A DNA stretch of 64,000 nucleotides from an uncultured Tateyamaria sp. (GTDB lineage Bacteria; Pseudomonadota; Alphaproteobacteria; Rhodobacterales; Rhodobacteraceae), in NCBI GenBank assembly GCA_905480645.1, contig CAJQRC010000013.1:1-64000 (forward strand), written 5' to 3'. This document shows, one piece after another, positions 10,453-19,177 of this stretch. The notes under the pieces are model-generated. The model was given only the letters and a program-made list of their open reading frames with translations, searched no databases and was not told the origin of the DNA. How positions within the stretch are numbered: position 1 is the stretch's first letter; each line of letters begins with the position of its first letter. Made by a program: the position numbers and the translations under genes.

Positions 10453-10623
10453 GGCAGTTTGTTTCCTCGTGTGGCATCAGAAGAGAAAAGACCGCAAAAA
10501 CAAATTGACGTATATTTTGTTGCATTAATACTGCTTTAAAGCGTCGCTTGAGAAACGCAAATAAAAAACAGTCACCCCATCGGGGAGACATTCAACAGAT
10601 GTAACATTTTGGAGGTATTTTAG

Positions 10624-11670
10624 ATGTCACGACTTTCCCCGCGCAGCAGCGTTTGTGCAATTGTGGCGCTGGCTGCGTTTTCCGCGCCTGCATTCGCTGA
10701 ACCCCTTACCGTTTCCAATTGGGACGGATACATGGCTGCCGATACTATCGATGCATTTAACACGGCGTCCGGCAATCAGGCTGAACTGGTCCTGCACGCG
10801 ACAAACGAAGAAATTATGGGAAAGTTGATTGCGGCCAAAGGTGTCGGCTACGACGTTGTTTTCGTTTCTTCACCTTTTGCAGAAGTTCTAAACAACCTTG
10901 GCCTTGCTGAAACTTTGGATCACGCCAAAATTCCAAATATTGCTAACCTATATTCAGAAGCCACAGAACTGCCGCATGATCCCGGCAATTCCTTCTCGTT
11001 GCCATATGCATGGGGTACCACAGGATTATGTTATAGATCTGACCTGGTTGATACTCCAACTTCCTGGGGTGATTTGCTCGCGCCAGAAGCGGATGTTGCA
11101 GGTAAAACAACAATGCTCGCCACGGATCGCTGGTTACTTGCAGCAGGCCAGCTTCAACTGGGTTATTCTGTAAACGAAACTGATCCTGACAAAATGGCTG
11201 AGGTTCGTGATCTGTTGATTGAAGCCAAAAAATCATTGTTGGCTTACGATGATACGACATTTTATGCGAAGTTGGTGTCAGGTGAAGCTGAACTGGTTCA
11301 CGCATGGGATGGGTGGTGCAACTATGGCATTGGTGAAAACGCTGACATCAAATACATGATCCCTGAAGAAGGTTCTGATCTCTGGGTTGACACTATGGTA
11401 ATTTTGAAAGCCTCAGAAAATAAAGATGCAGCATATGACTTTGTGAACTTCATTCTGGATGCTGACAATCATCGATGGGCTGCTGAAAACATTCTTTACA
11501 AAGTGCCAAATAAGGCTGCGATGGATGGTGTGGACGCAGGCTTGATTGAAACTTTCCCCAATATGGGCATGGCGCCTGCGGATATGCTAAAGTTTGAACA
11601 GATGCGGGATGTTGGCGCAGCACAGCGTGATTATTCGCGCCTTGTATCAGAAATCAAAGCCGCAAATTGA
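10624..11670 (+). CDS. potD: Spermidine/putrescine-type ABC transporter substrate-binding protein
   Basis: Signal peptide; LTVSNWDGYMAADTIDAFNTASG and LPYAWGTTGLCYRSD typical of PotD/PotF family. Confidence 0.85.
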   Translation: MSRLSPRSSVCAIVALAAFSAPAFAEPLTVSNWDGYMAADTIDAFNTASGNQAELVLHATNEEIMGKLIAAKGVGYDVVFVSSPFAEVLNNLGLAETLDHAKIPNIANLYSEATELPHDPGNSFSLPYAWGTTGLCYRSDLVDTPTSWGDLLAPEADVAGKTTMLATDRWLLAAGQLQLGYSVNETDPDKMAEVRDLLIEAKKSLLAYDDTTFYAKLVSGEAELVHAWDGWCNYGIGENADIKYMIPEEGSDLWVDTMVILKASENKDAAYDFVNFILDADNHRWAAENILYKVPNKAAMDGVDAGLIETFPNMGMAPADMLKFEQMRDVGAAQRDYSRLVSEIKAAN

Positions 11671-11681
11671 AACTTTCAAAT

Positions 11682-11710
11682 TGCCTCTGAGTGTTTAACA
11701 TTCGGGGGCA
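11682..11710 (+). terminator. Hairpin directly downstream of potD-like gene, followed by TTTTCCTTTC
   Basis: TGCCTCTGAGTG-TTTAA-CATTCGGGGGCA, 12 pairs including G-T wobbles. Confidence 0.6.
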
Positions 11711-11757
11711 TTTTCCTTTCATTATAACGCCAGATTCTTTTGGTGCTGGGTCCCGTA

Positions 11758-12621
11758 ATGTCCACTGATCGCAGAGCTCTTATTTTGATGTCACCTGCCA
11801 TTTTGTGGTTATTGGCCCTGATGGTAGTGCCTTGTGTATTGATCTTGGTATTGGCTTTTTTCCAACGGGGTATTTATGGTGGGATTGAGTATACATGGAC
11901 GCTTGAAAACCTAGCGTTAGTTTTCGATCCACTTTACTTTAAAATTTTTCTTAAGTCGGCTGGGATCGCTGGTCTATCTGCTGGCATCGCTTGCGTTTTA
12001 GGCTATGCTGCTGCCTATGCGATTGCGGCTATGCCGCGTCGTAATCAGCCTTTGCTGCTGTTTTTTGCGGTGCTTCCATTTTGGTCAAATTATCTAGTGC
12101 GCACATATGCGTGGATCGTGCTGCTCAACCGCGAAGGTTTGATTGTGAACCTTGCGCGTTGGATTGGATACCAAGGCGAACTGCCAAGTATGCTCTATAC
12201 CGAACAGGCTGTGGTGATTGGTCTTGTTTATAATTACTTACCCTTTGTAATCCTCAGCTGTTATGCGCCGCTATCTCGCTTGAACCCAGAAATCACCGAG
12301 GTATCGCGTGACCTTGGGGCCTCTGCATGGACGACTTTCCGCCGAGTGACGCTGCCAATGACCGTGCCTGGTATCGCAACGGGATTTGTCTTCGTCTTCG
12401 TTCTATCAATTGGTAATTTTGTAACGCCAGCCTTGCTGGGGGGTGGTCAGTTCCAGATGATTGGTAACCTTGTCTATGCTCAATTTCTGACGGCAAACGA
12501 TTGGCCCTTTGGCGCAGCTCTTTCGATGGTGCTGATCGCAGTGATGCTTGGCCTTTTGATGGCGCAAGCCACGGTGGCCGAGCGAGCGGCGGGTATGAAG
12601 AAAGATCAAGGCAATGGCTGA
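11758..12621 (+). CDS. potB: Polyamine-type ABC permease (PotB-like)
   Basis: Hydrophobic; ITEVSRDLGASAWTTFRRVTLPMTVPGI EAA loop. Start at MSTDRRAL preferred over the longer ORF (11740). Confidence 0.85.
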   Translation: MSTDRRALILMSPAILWLLALMVVPCVLILVLAFFQRGIYGGIEYTWTLENLALVFDPLYFKIFLKSAGIAGLSAGIACVLGYAAAYAIAAMPRRNQPLLLFFAVLPFWSNYLVRTYAWIVLLNREGLIVNLARWIGYQGELPSMLYTEQAVVIGLVYNYLPFVILSCYAPLSRLNPEITEVSRDLGASAWTTFRRVTLPMTVPGIATGFVFVFVLSIGNFVTPALLGGGQFQMIGNLVYAQFLTANDWPFGAALSMVLIAVMLGLLMAQATVAERAAGMKKDQGNG

Positions 12622-13402
12622 GCGTAACACCTTTCGTTTGATGTTATTAATTCTTGGCGTTGTTTTTGCCTTTCTCTACATTCCGATTTCAGTGCTTGTT
12701 GGCCTGTCCTTCAATGAAGGTGGCTTGCCAACTGCGTGGACTGGGTTCTCCTTTAAATGGTATGGCGCTTTATTGGAAAATGATGACATTTTAGGTGCGG
12801 CGGCCAATACGGTTGTGGTTGCAATTTGTTCCACTATTCTTTCGACTTTTTTGGGAACTTTTCTCGCGGTTGGAGTGGAAATTCGGCGGCGCAATGGCAA
12901 GTGGTTGGAGACGGTTATTTTTGCACCAATGATTATTCCTGACATTGTTCTGGCGATTGCGCTACTGAGCTTTTTCTCTTTGCTTGGCGCTAAAATGGGT
13001 CTTCATACAATCATTGTCAGCCATGTTGTGTTCAATCTTGCATTCGTGTGCGCTGTAGTGCGTGCGCGTTTGAAAAGCTTCGATTGGTCAATTGTGGAGG
13101 CCTCTGCTGATCTTGGGGCCTCGACTATAACCACACTGTACCGCGTTATGGTTCCGGTGCTCACCCCTGCCATTGTGGCTGGGGCTTTGCTCGCATTTAC
13201 GCTGTCTGTCGATGAATTTATAATAGCTTTTTTCACTGCGGGGGCAGGCCGGTCTTCAATTACCTTGCCAATGCAGATTTATGCGATGATCCGTTTTGGT
13301 GTAACGCCCGAGATTAACGCGCTGGCATCTATTGTTATGACCGTTTCAGTGATCTGTCTTGCCCTTTCTCAGCGGCTGAATAAAGGGGGCCTGTCGGGAT
13401 AA
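12614..13402 (+). CDS. potC: Polyamine-type ABC permease (PotC-like)
   Basis: IVEASADLGASTITTLYRVMVPVLTPAIVAGALLAFTLSVDEFIIAFFTAG. Confidence 0.87.
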   Translation: MAERNTFRLMLLILGVVFAFLYIPISVLVGLSFNEGGLPTAWTGFSFKWYGALLENDDILGAAANTVVVAICSTILSTFLGTFLAVGVEIRRRNGKWLETVIFAPMIIPDIVLAIALLSFFSLLGAKMGLHTIIVSHVVFNLAFVCAVVRARLKSFDWSIVEASADLGASTITTLYRVMVPVLTPAIVAGALLAFTLSVDEFIIAFFTAGAGRSSITLPMQIYAMIRFGVTPEINALASIVMTVSVICLALSQRLNKGGLSG

Positions 13403-14463
13403 TGAACCAATCGTTTCTGAGCATACAAAAGGTCCAAAAAAACTTCGGCCCTGTTACAGCGGTGACTGGTGTGACCTTGGATATCCGTGAGAACGAATTC
13501 TTTGCCCTATTGGGAGCGTCAGGCAGTGGTAAAACTACGTTGCTTCGGATGCTTGCTGGGTTTGAAAAACTGAGCGGTGGTGATGTGCAGCTTGAGGGTT
13601 CTAGCATCGCACATTTACCGCCAAACCAGCGGCCTTTGAATTTGATGTTCCAATCTTATGCATTGTTCCCACATATGACTGTGGCGCAAAACATTGCCTA
13701 TGGTCTTGAGATGGACAAGTTGCCAAAGAAGCAGATCAAAGCTAGCGTCGATGAAATCTTGCAAGTTATTCAGTTGGAACACTTACGTAATCGCAAGCCG
13801 GATCAGTTGTCTGGTGGACAAAGTCAGCGTGTTGCTTTGGCGCGAGCTTTGGTCAAAAGACCCAAGGTTTTGTTGTTGGATGAACCGCTTGGTGCGCTCG
13901 ACAAAAAGCTACGAAGTGAAATGCAGCTTGAGCTAAAACGCTTGCAAGTAGAGTTTGGCATCACCTTTATCATCGTGACCCACGACCAAGAAGAAGCGTT
14001 GGTTATGGCTGATCGCATTGCCATTATGAAAGATGGTGGTTTGTTGCAAGTAGGAACGCCGCAAGAGATTTACGAAGCCCCTGAAAGCCGTTTTGCGGCT
14101 GATTTTATAGGAGTGATGAACTTTCTTCCGATTAGGAAATCAAGCCAAGGTTTTGTGACTGCAAATGGCTTAGCCATTAAAGCCAATCAGATCAACAACT
14201 CTGCCTCTAACAGTGATGCCGTTGCGGCCATTCGCCCTGAACGCCTTATGATCGGAGAAAATGGCGACAATGCGTTAAGCGGTGAGATTACCGCCATTGC
14301 CTATCACGGTCTGGATTTGTTGTTGCACTTAAAAACTGATCTTTCGGAGACACCCATTGTTGTGCGTATGACAGCAGATGTCGCTGAGGCGCATTGCCCC
14401 TCTACGGGGCAACAAATCAATGTCAGTTGGTACGCTAAAGATACTCATATTTTTTTCGCATAA
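13402..14463 (+). CDS. potA: Polyamine-type ABC ATP-binding protein (PotA-like)
   Basis: LLGASGSGKTTLLRMLAGFE, LSGGQSQRVALARALVKRPKVLLLDEPLGALDKKLR. Confidence 0.9.
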   Translation: MNQSFLSIQKVQKNFGPVTAVTGVTLDIRENEFFALLGASGSGKTTLLRMLAGFEKLSGGDVQLEGSSIAHLPPNQRPLNLMFQSYALFPHMTVAQNIAYGLEMDKLPKKQIKASVDEILQVIQLEHLRNRKPDQLSGGQSQRVALARALVKRPKVLLLDEPLGALDKKLRSEMQLELKRLQVEFGITFIIVTHDQEEALVMADRIAIMKDGGLLQVGTPQEIYEAPESRFAADFIGVMNFLPIRKSSQGFVTANGLAIKANQINNSASNSDAVAAIRPERLMIGENGDNALSGEITAIAYHGLDLLLHLKTDLSETPIVVRMTADVAEAHCPSTGQQINVSWYAKDTHIFFA

Positions 14464-14497
14464 ATCGAACATTACAACATGACAGAGGAGACACCCC

Positions 14498-15775
14498 ATG
14501 AAACAGAAAACATTTGCCTTCTTTCCCGAAGCTGCTTTTGGCCCAGCGCTGAACTCGGTTGGTATTGCTCAAGCCATAACTGCGATGGGGCATAAAGCTG
14601 TCTTTCTGTCTGACCCCGGATTTGTTGAAATCTACGAAGGTTACGGTTTTGAAGCTTATCCAGTGGCCTTGTCTGAGCCAATGCCAGCAGATCAAATGGC
14701 CAAGTTTTGGGAAGACTTTATTAATGGACACATCCCCAATTTTCGTAAAGCTCCAATTGACCAAATTGATAACTATGTCAAAGAATGTTGGGAGGCGATT
14801 GTTGACAGTGCCAAGTGGGCGGAAAAAGATTTGCCTAGCGTTCTGGCTAAAATCAAACCAGATGTGATTGCTGTAGATAACGTTATCCTGTTTCCAGCAA
14901 TCAAGCAGTTTGGTGTGCCTTGGGTGCGCATTATTTCATGCTCTGAGAACGAAATTGAAGATCCGGCTATTCCACCGCATTTGTCTGGGATGTCCGAAAA
15001 TGACACGGTGGGACACTCTGCATTCCGTGCCAAGTTTGAAGAGATCATCGCGCCAATCCATGCGGATTTCAACGATTTCCTCACGTCCTGTGGTGAAGAC
15101 TCTTACAAATTAGGCGAGTTTTTTGAAGCTTCACCACATATGAATATGATGCTTTATCCAGAGCCGTTGACTTACACGCGTGATACGCCTTTAGACCCTG
15201 CCCGTTTCCAATATCTAGAGGGCTGCGTGCGTGAAGATGACGCTTATACTGTGCCAAAATTCGGAGTGAACAACGATGGCCCGTTACTCTACATTTCTTT
15301 TGGATCACTCGGCGCGGGTGACACCGATCTGCTGAAACGTTTGATAACGCTAGTTGGTAAATCACGTTACCGTGCATTGGTTAATGTCGGGGACTATAAA
15401 AACGACTACACTGATATCCCGCCAAACGTCATTATTGAGGATTGGTATCCGCAACCTTCTGTCATTCCGCAAGTTGATGCTGTCATCCATCATGGGGGCA
15501 ATAACTCGTTCACAGAATGCCTGTATTTTGGTAAGCCTGCGATCATCATGCCTTACGTTTGGGATGGCCATGATAATGCTATGCGTGTGCAAGAAACTGG
15601 CTATGGATTTCGCTCCGATCGCTATGAATGGACTGATGAGGAAATGATTGCCAAGATTGAAGCCTGCCTGACCAATGCTGAAATGGCTGAAAAGCTGGGT
15701 AAAATTTCGAAGCATATGCAGTCTTGTGAAGGACCAAAAAAGGCTGCGAAACTTCTGGCAGGGTTGGTAGAATGA
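14498..15775 (+). CDS. Glycosyltransferase, UGT/MGT (GT1-like), paralog of 8228..9499
   Basis: FFPEAAFGPALNSVGIAQAITAMGHKAVFLSDPGF; LLYISFGSLGAGDTDLLKR; WYPQPSVIPQVDAVIHHGGNNSFTECLYFGKPAIIMPYVWDGHDNAMR. Confidence 0.87.
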   Translation: MKQKTFAFFPEAAFGPALNSVGIAQAITAMGHKAVFLSDPGFVEIYEGYGFEAYPVALSEPMPADQMAKFWEDFINGHIPNFRKAPIDQIDNYVKECWEAIVDSAKWAEKDLPSVLAKIKPDVIAVDNVILFPAIKQFGVPWVRIISCSENEIEDPAIPPHLSGMSENDTVGHSAFRAKFEEIIAPIHADFNDFLTSCGEDSYKLGEFFEASPHMNMMLYPEPLTYTRDTPLDPARFQYLEGCVREDDAYTVPKFGVNNDGPLLYISFGSLGAGDTDLLKRLITLVGKSRYRALVNVGDYKNDYTDIPPNVIIEDWYPQPSVIPQVDAVIHHGGNNSFTECLYFGKPAIIMPYVWDGHDNAMRVQETGYGFRSDRYEWTDEEMIAKIEACLTNAEMAEKLGKISKHMQSCEGPKKAAKLLAGLVE

Positions 15776-16131
15776 GCCAGTTAAACTCTTCTGCCCCACA
15801 TATTCATAATGCAACCGGCTTTGAGGATGTTGTGGATTGGGGTCCCCAACCTGACTTGTTGGAAGGGGCGTCTCATTCAACTGGTCGTTTGTTGCACAAG
15901 GGACCAGATAACATCCCTGAAACTGGCATTTGGGATTGCACGCCTGGCCGTTGGCGACTGTCCCTGCCTCGTGACGAGTTCTGTCACTTTGTTTCTGGTC
16001 GCGCGCGTTACACCCATGATAACGGCGAGGTAATCGAAGTCATTGCAGGCACCTGCGTTCTTTTTCCCAAGGGATGGTCGGGCGTGGCAGAAATTTTTAA
16101 AACTATTCGCAACATTTACATGCTAACATGA
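15772..16131 (+). CDS. Cupin-domain protein (DUF861/cupin_3-like)
   Basis: WDCTPGRWRLSLPRDEFCHFVSGRARYTHDNGEVIEVIAGTCVLFPKGWSG; ATGA overlap with GT gene. Confidence 0.8.
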   Translation: MSQLNSSAPHIHNATGFEDVVDWGPQPDLLEGASHSTGRLLHKGPDNIPETGIWDCTPGRWRLSLPRDEFCHFVSGRARYTHDNGEVIEVIAGTCVLFPKGWSGVAEIFKTIRNIYMLT

Positions 16132-16141
16132 GGCAATACAT

Positions 16142-16486
16142 ATGAAAACTCCTGTCATGCGCGCACCACTTGAGATCACCGAAACTGTCGATTGGGGCGT
16201 CATACCGACCATGATTGAAGGCACTTCAAAAGTCAGTGGCGTTGTTCTGCATAAAGGCCCTGAAGGACAATCTGAGTGTGGCCTATGGATTTGCACTCCA
16301 GGGAAATGGGAGTGCCACGTCACCAGTGATGAATTCTGCCATTTCTTAGAGGGGCGTTGCACTTACGTTCATAAAAGTGGCGATGTGATTGAGGTCATGC
16401 CGGACACAGCAGCGTTTTTCCCTCAAGATTGGAAAGGTATTTGTACTGTCCATGAAACGATTAAAAAGGTCTATATGATCCGATGA
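16142..16486 (+). CDS. Cupin-domain protein (DUF861/cupin_3-like), tandem paralog
   Basis: WICTPGKWECHVTSDEFCHFLEGRCTYVHKSGDVIEVMPDTAAFFPQDWKG; colinear with the preceding cupin. Confidence 0.8.
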   Translation: MKTPVMRAPLEITETVDWGVIPTMIEGTSKVSGVVLHKGPEGQSECGLWICTPGKWECHVTSDEFCHFLEGRCTYVHKSGDVIEVMPDTAAFFPQDWKGICTVHETIKKVYMIR

Positions 16487-17508
16487 ATATATTGGGTGCA
16501 CCTCTCACGCTTGCGCCGCCGATCGCTACATTCTTGGCTCGTCACGGTCAGAGCGGTGCAGAGCTTGAACTACTTCCTGGTGATGCTTCTGCGCGCAGCT
16601 ATATTCGTTTGGTGAACGTGGGTAATCTGCTGATGGAGGATCGCACTGACCCGGCTGGCTTTGCAGCGTTTATTCGTCTGGCGCGTCACCTAAACAGCCT
16701 TGGTCTGAGCGCACCTCGGGTAATTGGAGCGGAGCCTGCGGCAGGTTTGGCCTTGATCGAGGACTTTGGTACCGCAACATACGGCACTCTGTTAAATGAC
16801 GGGTACAACGAAGCAGCGCTCTATGAACTTGCAATTGACGTATTAGTGCATTTGCATAGCGCGCAGAACGCCATATCGGTCACTGTGCCTGCCTACGATA
16901 CTGCGACACTTCTAGAAGAGATTTCGATATTTTCGCACTGGTTTGTTCCAGGTTTTGCGCCAGAAATCAATGTTGCTAAATTTGATGAACGATTTTGTGA
17001 GGTTTGGAAAAAGGCGCTGATGCCGCTTGAAGAAGCGCCGAAAGCTTTGGTATTGCGAGACTTTCATATAGATAATTTAATGCTCCTTCAGGACCGTGCA
17101 GGTGTCGCGGCATGTGGGTTGCTTGATTTTCAAGATGCAGTAATAGGGGCTGCTGAATATGATCTTATGTCGCTTCTGCAAGATGCGCGCCGTGATCTTG
17201 CGAACGGTCTAGAGGACGCAATGTTACGCCGTTATCTAAATGCAATTCCTGCGTTTTGTGGCACAGAGGATGCAATAATGCAGCGCTATTATCTACTTGC
17301 TGCACAACGGCATACTCGGTTAGTGGGATTATTCCCTCGTTTGAAATTGCGTGACGGAAAAGCGAATTATTTGAAATTCATGCCACGCGTCTTGAGGCAA
17401 ATGCAGACCGCGTTGCGGATGGCAAAACTATCTGAAATTTGTGATTTTCTTGACGACACTTTGCGAGGATGGCGAGATGCTGCCCCTGCAATGTCTAAAC
17501 TCTCGTAA
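16483..17508 (+). CDS. Aminoglycoside phosphotransferase (APH)-family kinase, AmgK/COG3178-like
   Basis: LVLRDFHIDNLMLLQD...GLLDFQDAVIGAAEYDLMSLLQDARRDL catalytic loop and DFQDA motif. Confidence 0.8.
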   Translation: MNILGAPLTLAPPIATFLARHGQSGAELELLPGDASARSYIRLVNVGNLLMEDRTDPAGFAAFIRLARHLNSLGLSAPRVIGAEPAAGLALIEDFGTATYGTLLNDGYNEAALYELAIDVLVHLHSAQNAISVTVPAYDTATLLEEISIFSHWFVPGFAPEINVAKFDERFCEVWKKALMPLEEAPKALVLRDFHIDNLMLLQDRAGVAACGLLDFQDAVIGAAEYDLMSLLQDARRDLANGLEDAMLRRYLNAIPAFCGTEDAIMQRYYLLAAQRHTRLVGLFPRLKLRDGKANYLKFMPRVLRQMQTALRMAKLSEICDFLDDTLRGWRDAAPAMSKLS

Positions 17509-17519
17509 AGGACCATCTG

Positions 17520-19028
17520 ATGCAGCTTGATACCCAAGCACCAACTTACTTTGTCGCTCCTAATTTCTACCCCACGCAAAATGCGGGGTACGACGTCGAG
17601 GATCCAGCTAAATTAACCAAGGTTGGCGTGCGTGGCGAAGTTACTGTTGATGAAATCGACAGCGCTTTGTCACTTGTGAATTCTGCTCAAACTCAGTGGA
17701 AAATTCTTGACGCAAAATCGCGTGCCACTGCTTTGCATACCTTGGCGAACCGCATCGAAAATATGGACCTTACTGACTGTGCGATCTTGATGAGCCGCGA
17801 GATGGGTAAACCTTACCCAGAAGCAATTGGTGAGCTTGCCAACTGTGCGCCTATTTTTCGCTACTACGCAGAAATGGCGCGTGACGAAGCTGGTAAGGTT
17901 GCAGGCACCACTCAAAAAGGTTCCATGCAATTTGCTAAATACGAACCGTTGGGCGTATCTGTTCACATTATGCCGTTCAATTTTCCGGTGCTCTTAATGT
18001 GCTGGACTGTGGCGGCGTCTCTGGCTGCAGGAAACGGCTGTGTGGTTAAGCCAGCTGAGGCGACCACATTGTCGACTTTGGAATTTATGAAGGCCTTTTC
18101 AGTTTTGCCTAATGGTTTGATTGCCTGTCTTCCGGGTGGCGCTGAGGTCGGCAAAGCGCTGGTTTCCAGTACTAAAACTCATGCAGTTGCATTCACAGGT
18201 TCAGTTGCAGCAGGTCAGGCTGTTGCCACAGCTGCAGCGGCTAAAATGAAACCTGTAGTGATTGAGGCGGGCGGATCTGATCCGATGATTATCACTGCGC
18301 ATGCACCAATTGACATTGCAGCGGCCGGTGCTGTTACCGGCGCATTTCATATGACGGGGCAGGTTTGCACCTCGACCGAACGGATGTATGTTGTGGACAG
18401 CGTGCATGATGAGTTCGTCTCAGCGTTTACGGCCGAAACTGCGCGGCTGCGCATAGGCAATGGATTGGATAAATCTGAGATTGGGCCGCTTGTTAGCAAA
18501 GCAGCGCGTGACAAAGTCGAACGGCTTATTGCGGACGCAATTGCCAAAGGTGCGAAAGTTGAATGTGGTGGGCGTATCCCTCCTACGCATCAAACAGGCT
18601 GGTTCTATGAGCCGACAATCCTTACCAATTGTACGGTAGATATGGCGCTTATGAATGAAGAGTGTTTTGGTCCAGTTGTTGCTATTATTCGGGTTCCCGA
18701 CTTTGACGCTGCAATTGACGGAGCAAATGCTTCTGAATTTGGGCTTGGAGCATCGATTTTCACTACCTCTCTTGAGGAGGCTCATGAAGCCCATGAACGC
18801 ATAGAGGCGGGGATGGTGTGGATCAATAACCCACTGATTGATAACGATGCTTTACCATTCGGGGGATGGAAAAACTCAGGCATTGGGCGTGAATTGGGGC
18901 GCATGGGACTTGACACTTTTCGCCGTACAAAGATGGTGATCTTGGATCATAAACCAGTGCGCCATGACTGGTGGTACCCTTACCCAGACGATTGGTTCCT
19001 AGACGCGGGTGGACGCAAAATTTCTTAA
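17520..19028 (+). CDS. Aldehyde dehydrogenase (succinate-semialdehyde dehydrogenase-like)
   Basis: VAFTGSVAAGQAV; VIEAGGSDPMII; GQVCTSTERMYV catalytic Cys; NEECFGPVVAI. Confidence 0.9.
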   Translation: MQLDTQAPTYFVAPNFYPTQNAGYDVEDPAKLTKVGVRGEVTVDEIDSALSLVNSAQTQWKILDAKSRATALHTLANRIENMDLTDCAILMSREMGKPYPEAIGELANCAPIFRYYAEMARDEAGKVAGTTQKGSMQFAKYEPLGVSVHIMPFNFPVLLMCWTVAASLAAGNGCVVKPAEATTLSTLEFMKAFSVLPNGLIACLPGGAEVGKALVSSTKTHAVAFTGSVAAGQAVATAAAAKMKPVVIEAGGSDPMIITAHAPIDIAAAGAVTGAFHMTGQVCTSTERMYVVDSVHDEFVSAFTAETARLRIGNGLDKSEIGPLVSKAARDKVERLIADAIAKGAKVECGGRIPPTHQTGWFYEPTILTNCTVDMALMNEECFGPVVAIIRVPDFDAAIDGANASEFGLGASIFTTSLEEAHEAHERIEAGMVWINNPLIDNDALPFGGWKNSGIGRELGRMGLDTFRRTKMVILDHKPVRHDWWYPYPDDWFLDAGGRKIS

Positions 19029-19053
19029 ACGCAGCTTAAATAAGGAGGCAAAT

Positions 19054-19104
19054 ATGTACAAAACTCAATTGTGTATAGGAAGTGTTTATGGCTTTTGCTT
19101 CTGA
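19054..19104 (+). other. Possible 16-aa leader ORF
   Basis: AAGGAGG 7 nt before ATG; MYKTQLCIGSVYGFCF*. Not in the supplied ORF list. Confidence 0.3.
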
Positions 19105-19177
19105 CAGTAGCTTTGCGGTGGTTATTGTGGTGACAGAGCTATTGGATGCCATAATATCTCCTGGTGATTGGTCATGA
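19088..19177 (+). CDS. Possible 29-aa small protein coupled to the FAD oxidoreductase gene
   Basis: MAFASDSSFAVVIVVTELLDAIISPGDWS*; AGGAAG upstream; its TGA overlaps the downstream ATG (ATGA at 19174). Confidence 0.35.
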   Translation: MAFASDSSFAVVIVVTELLDAIISPGDWS

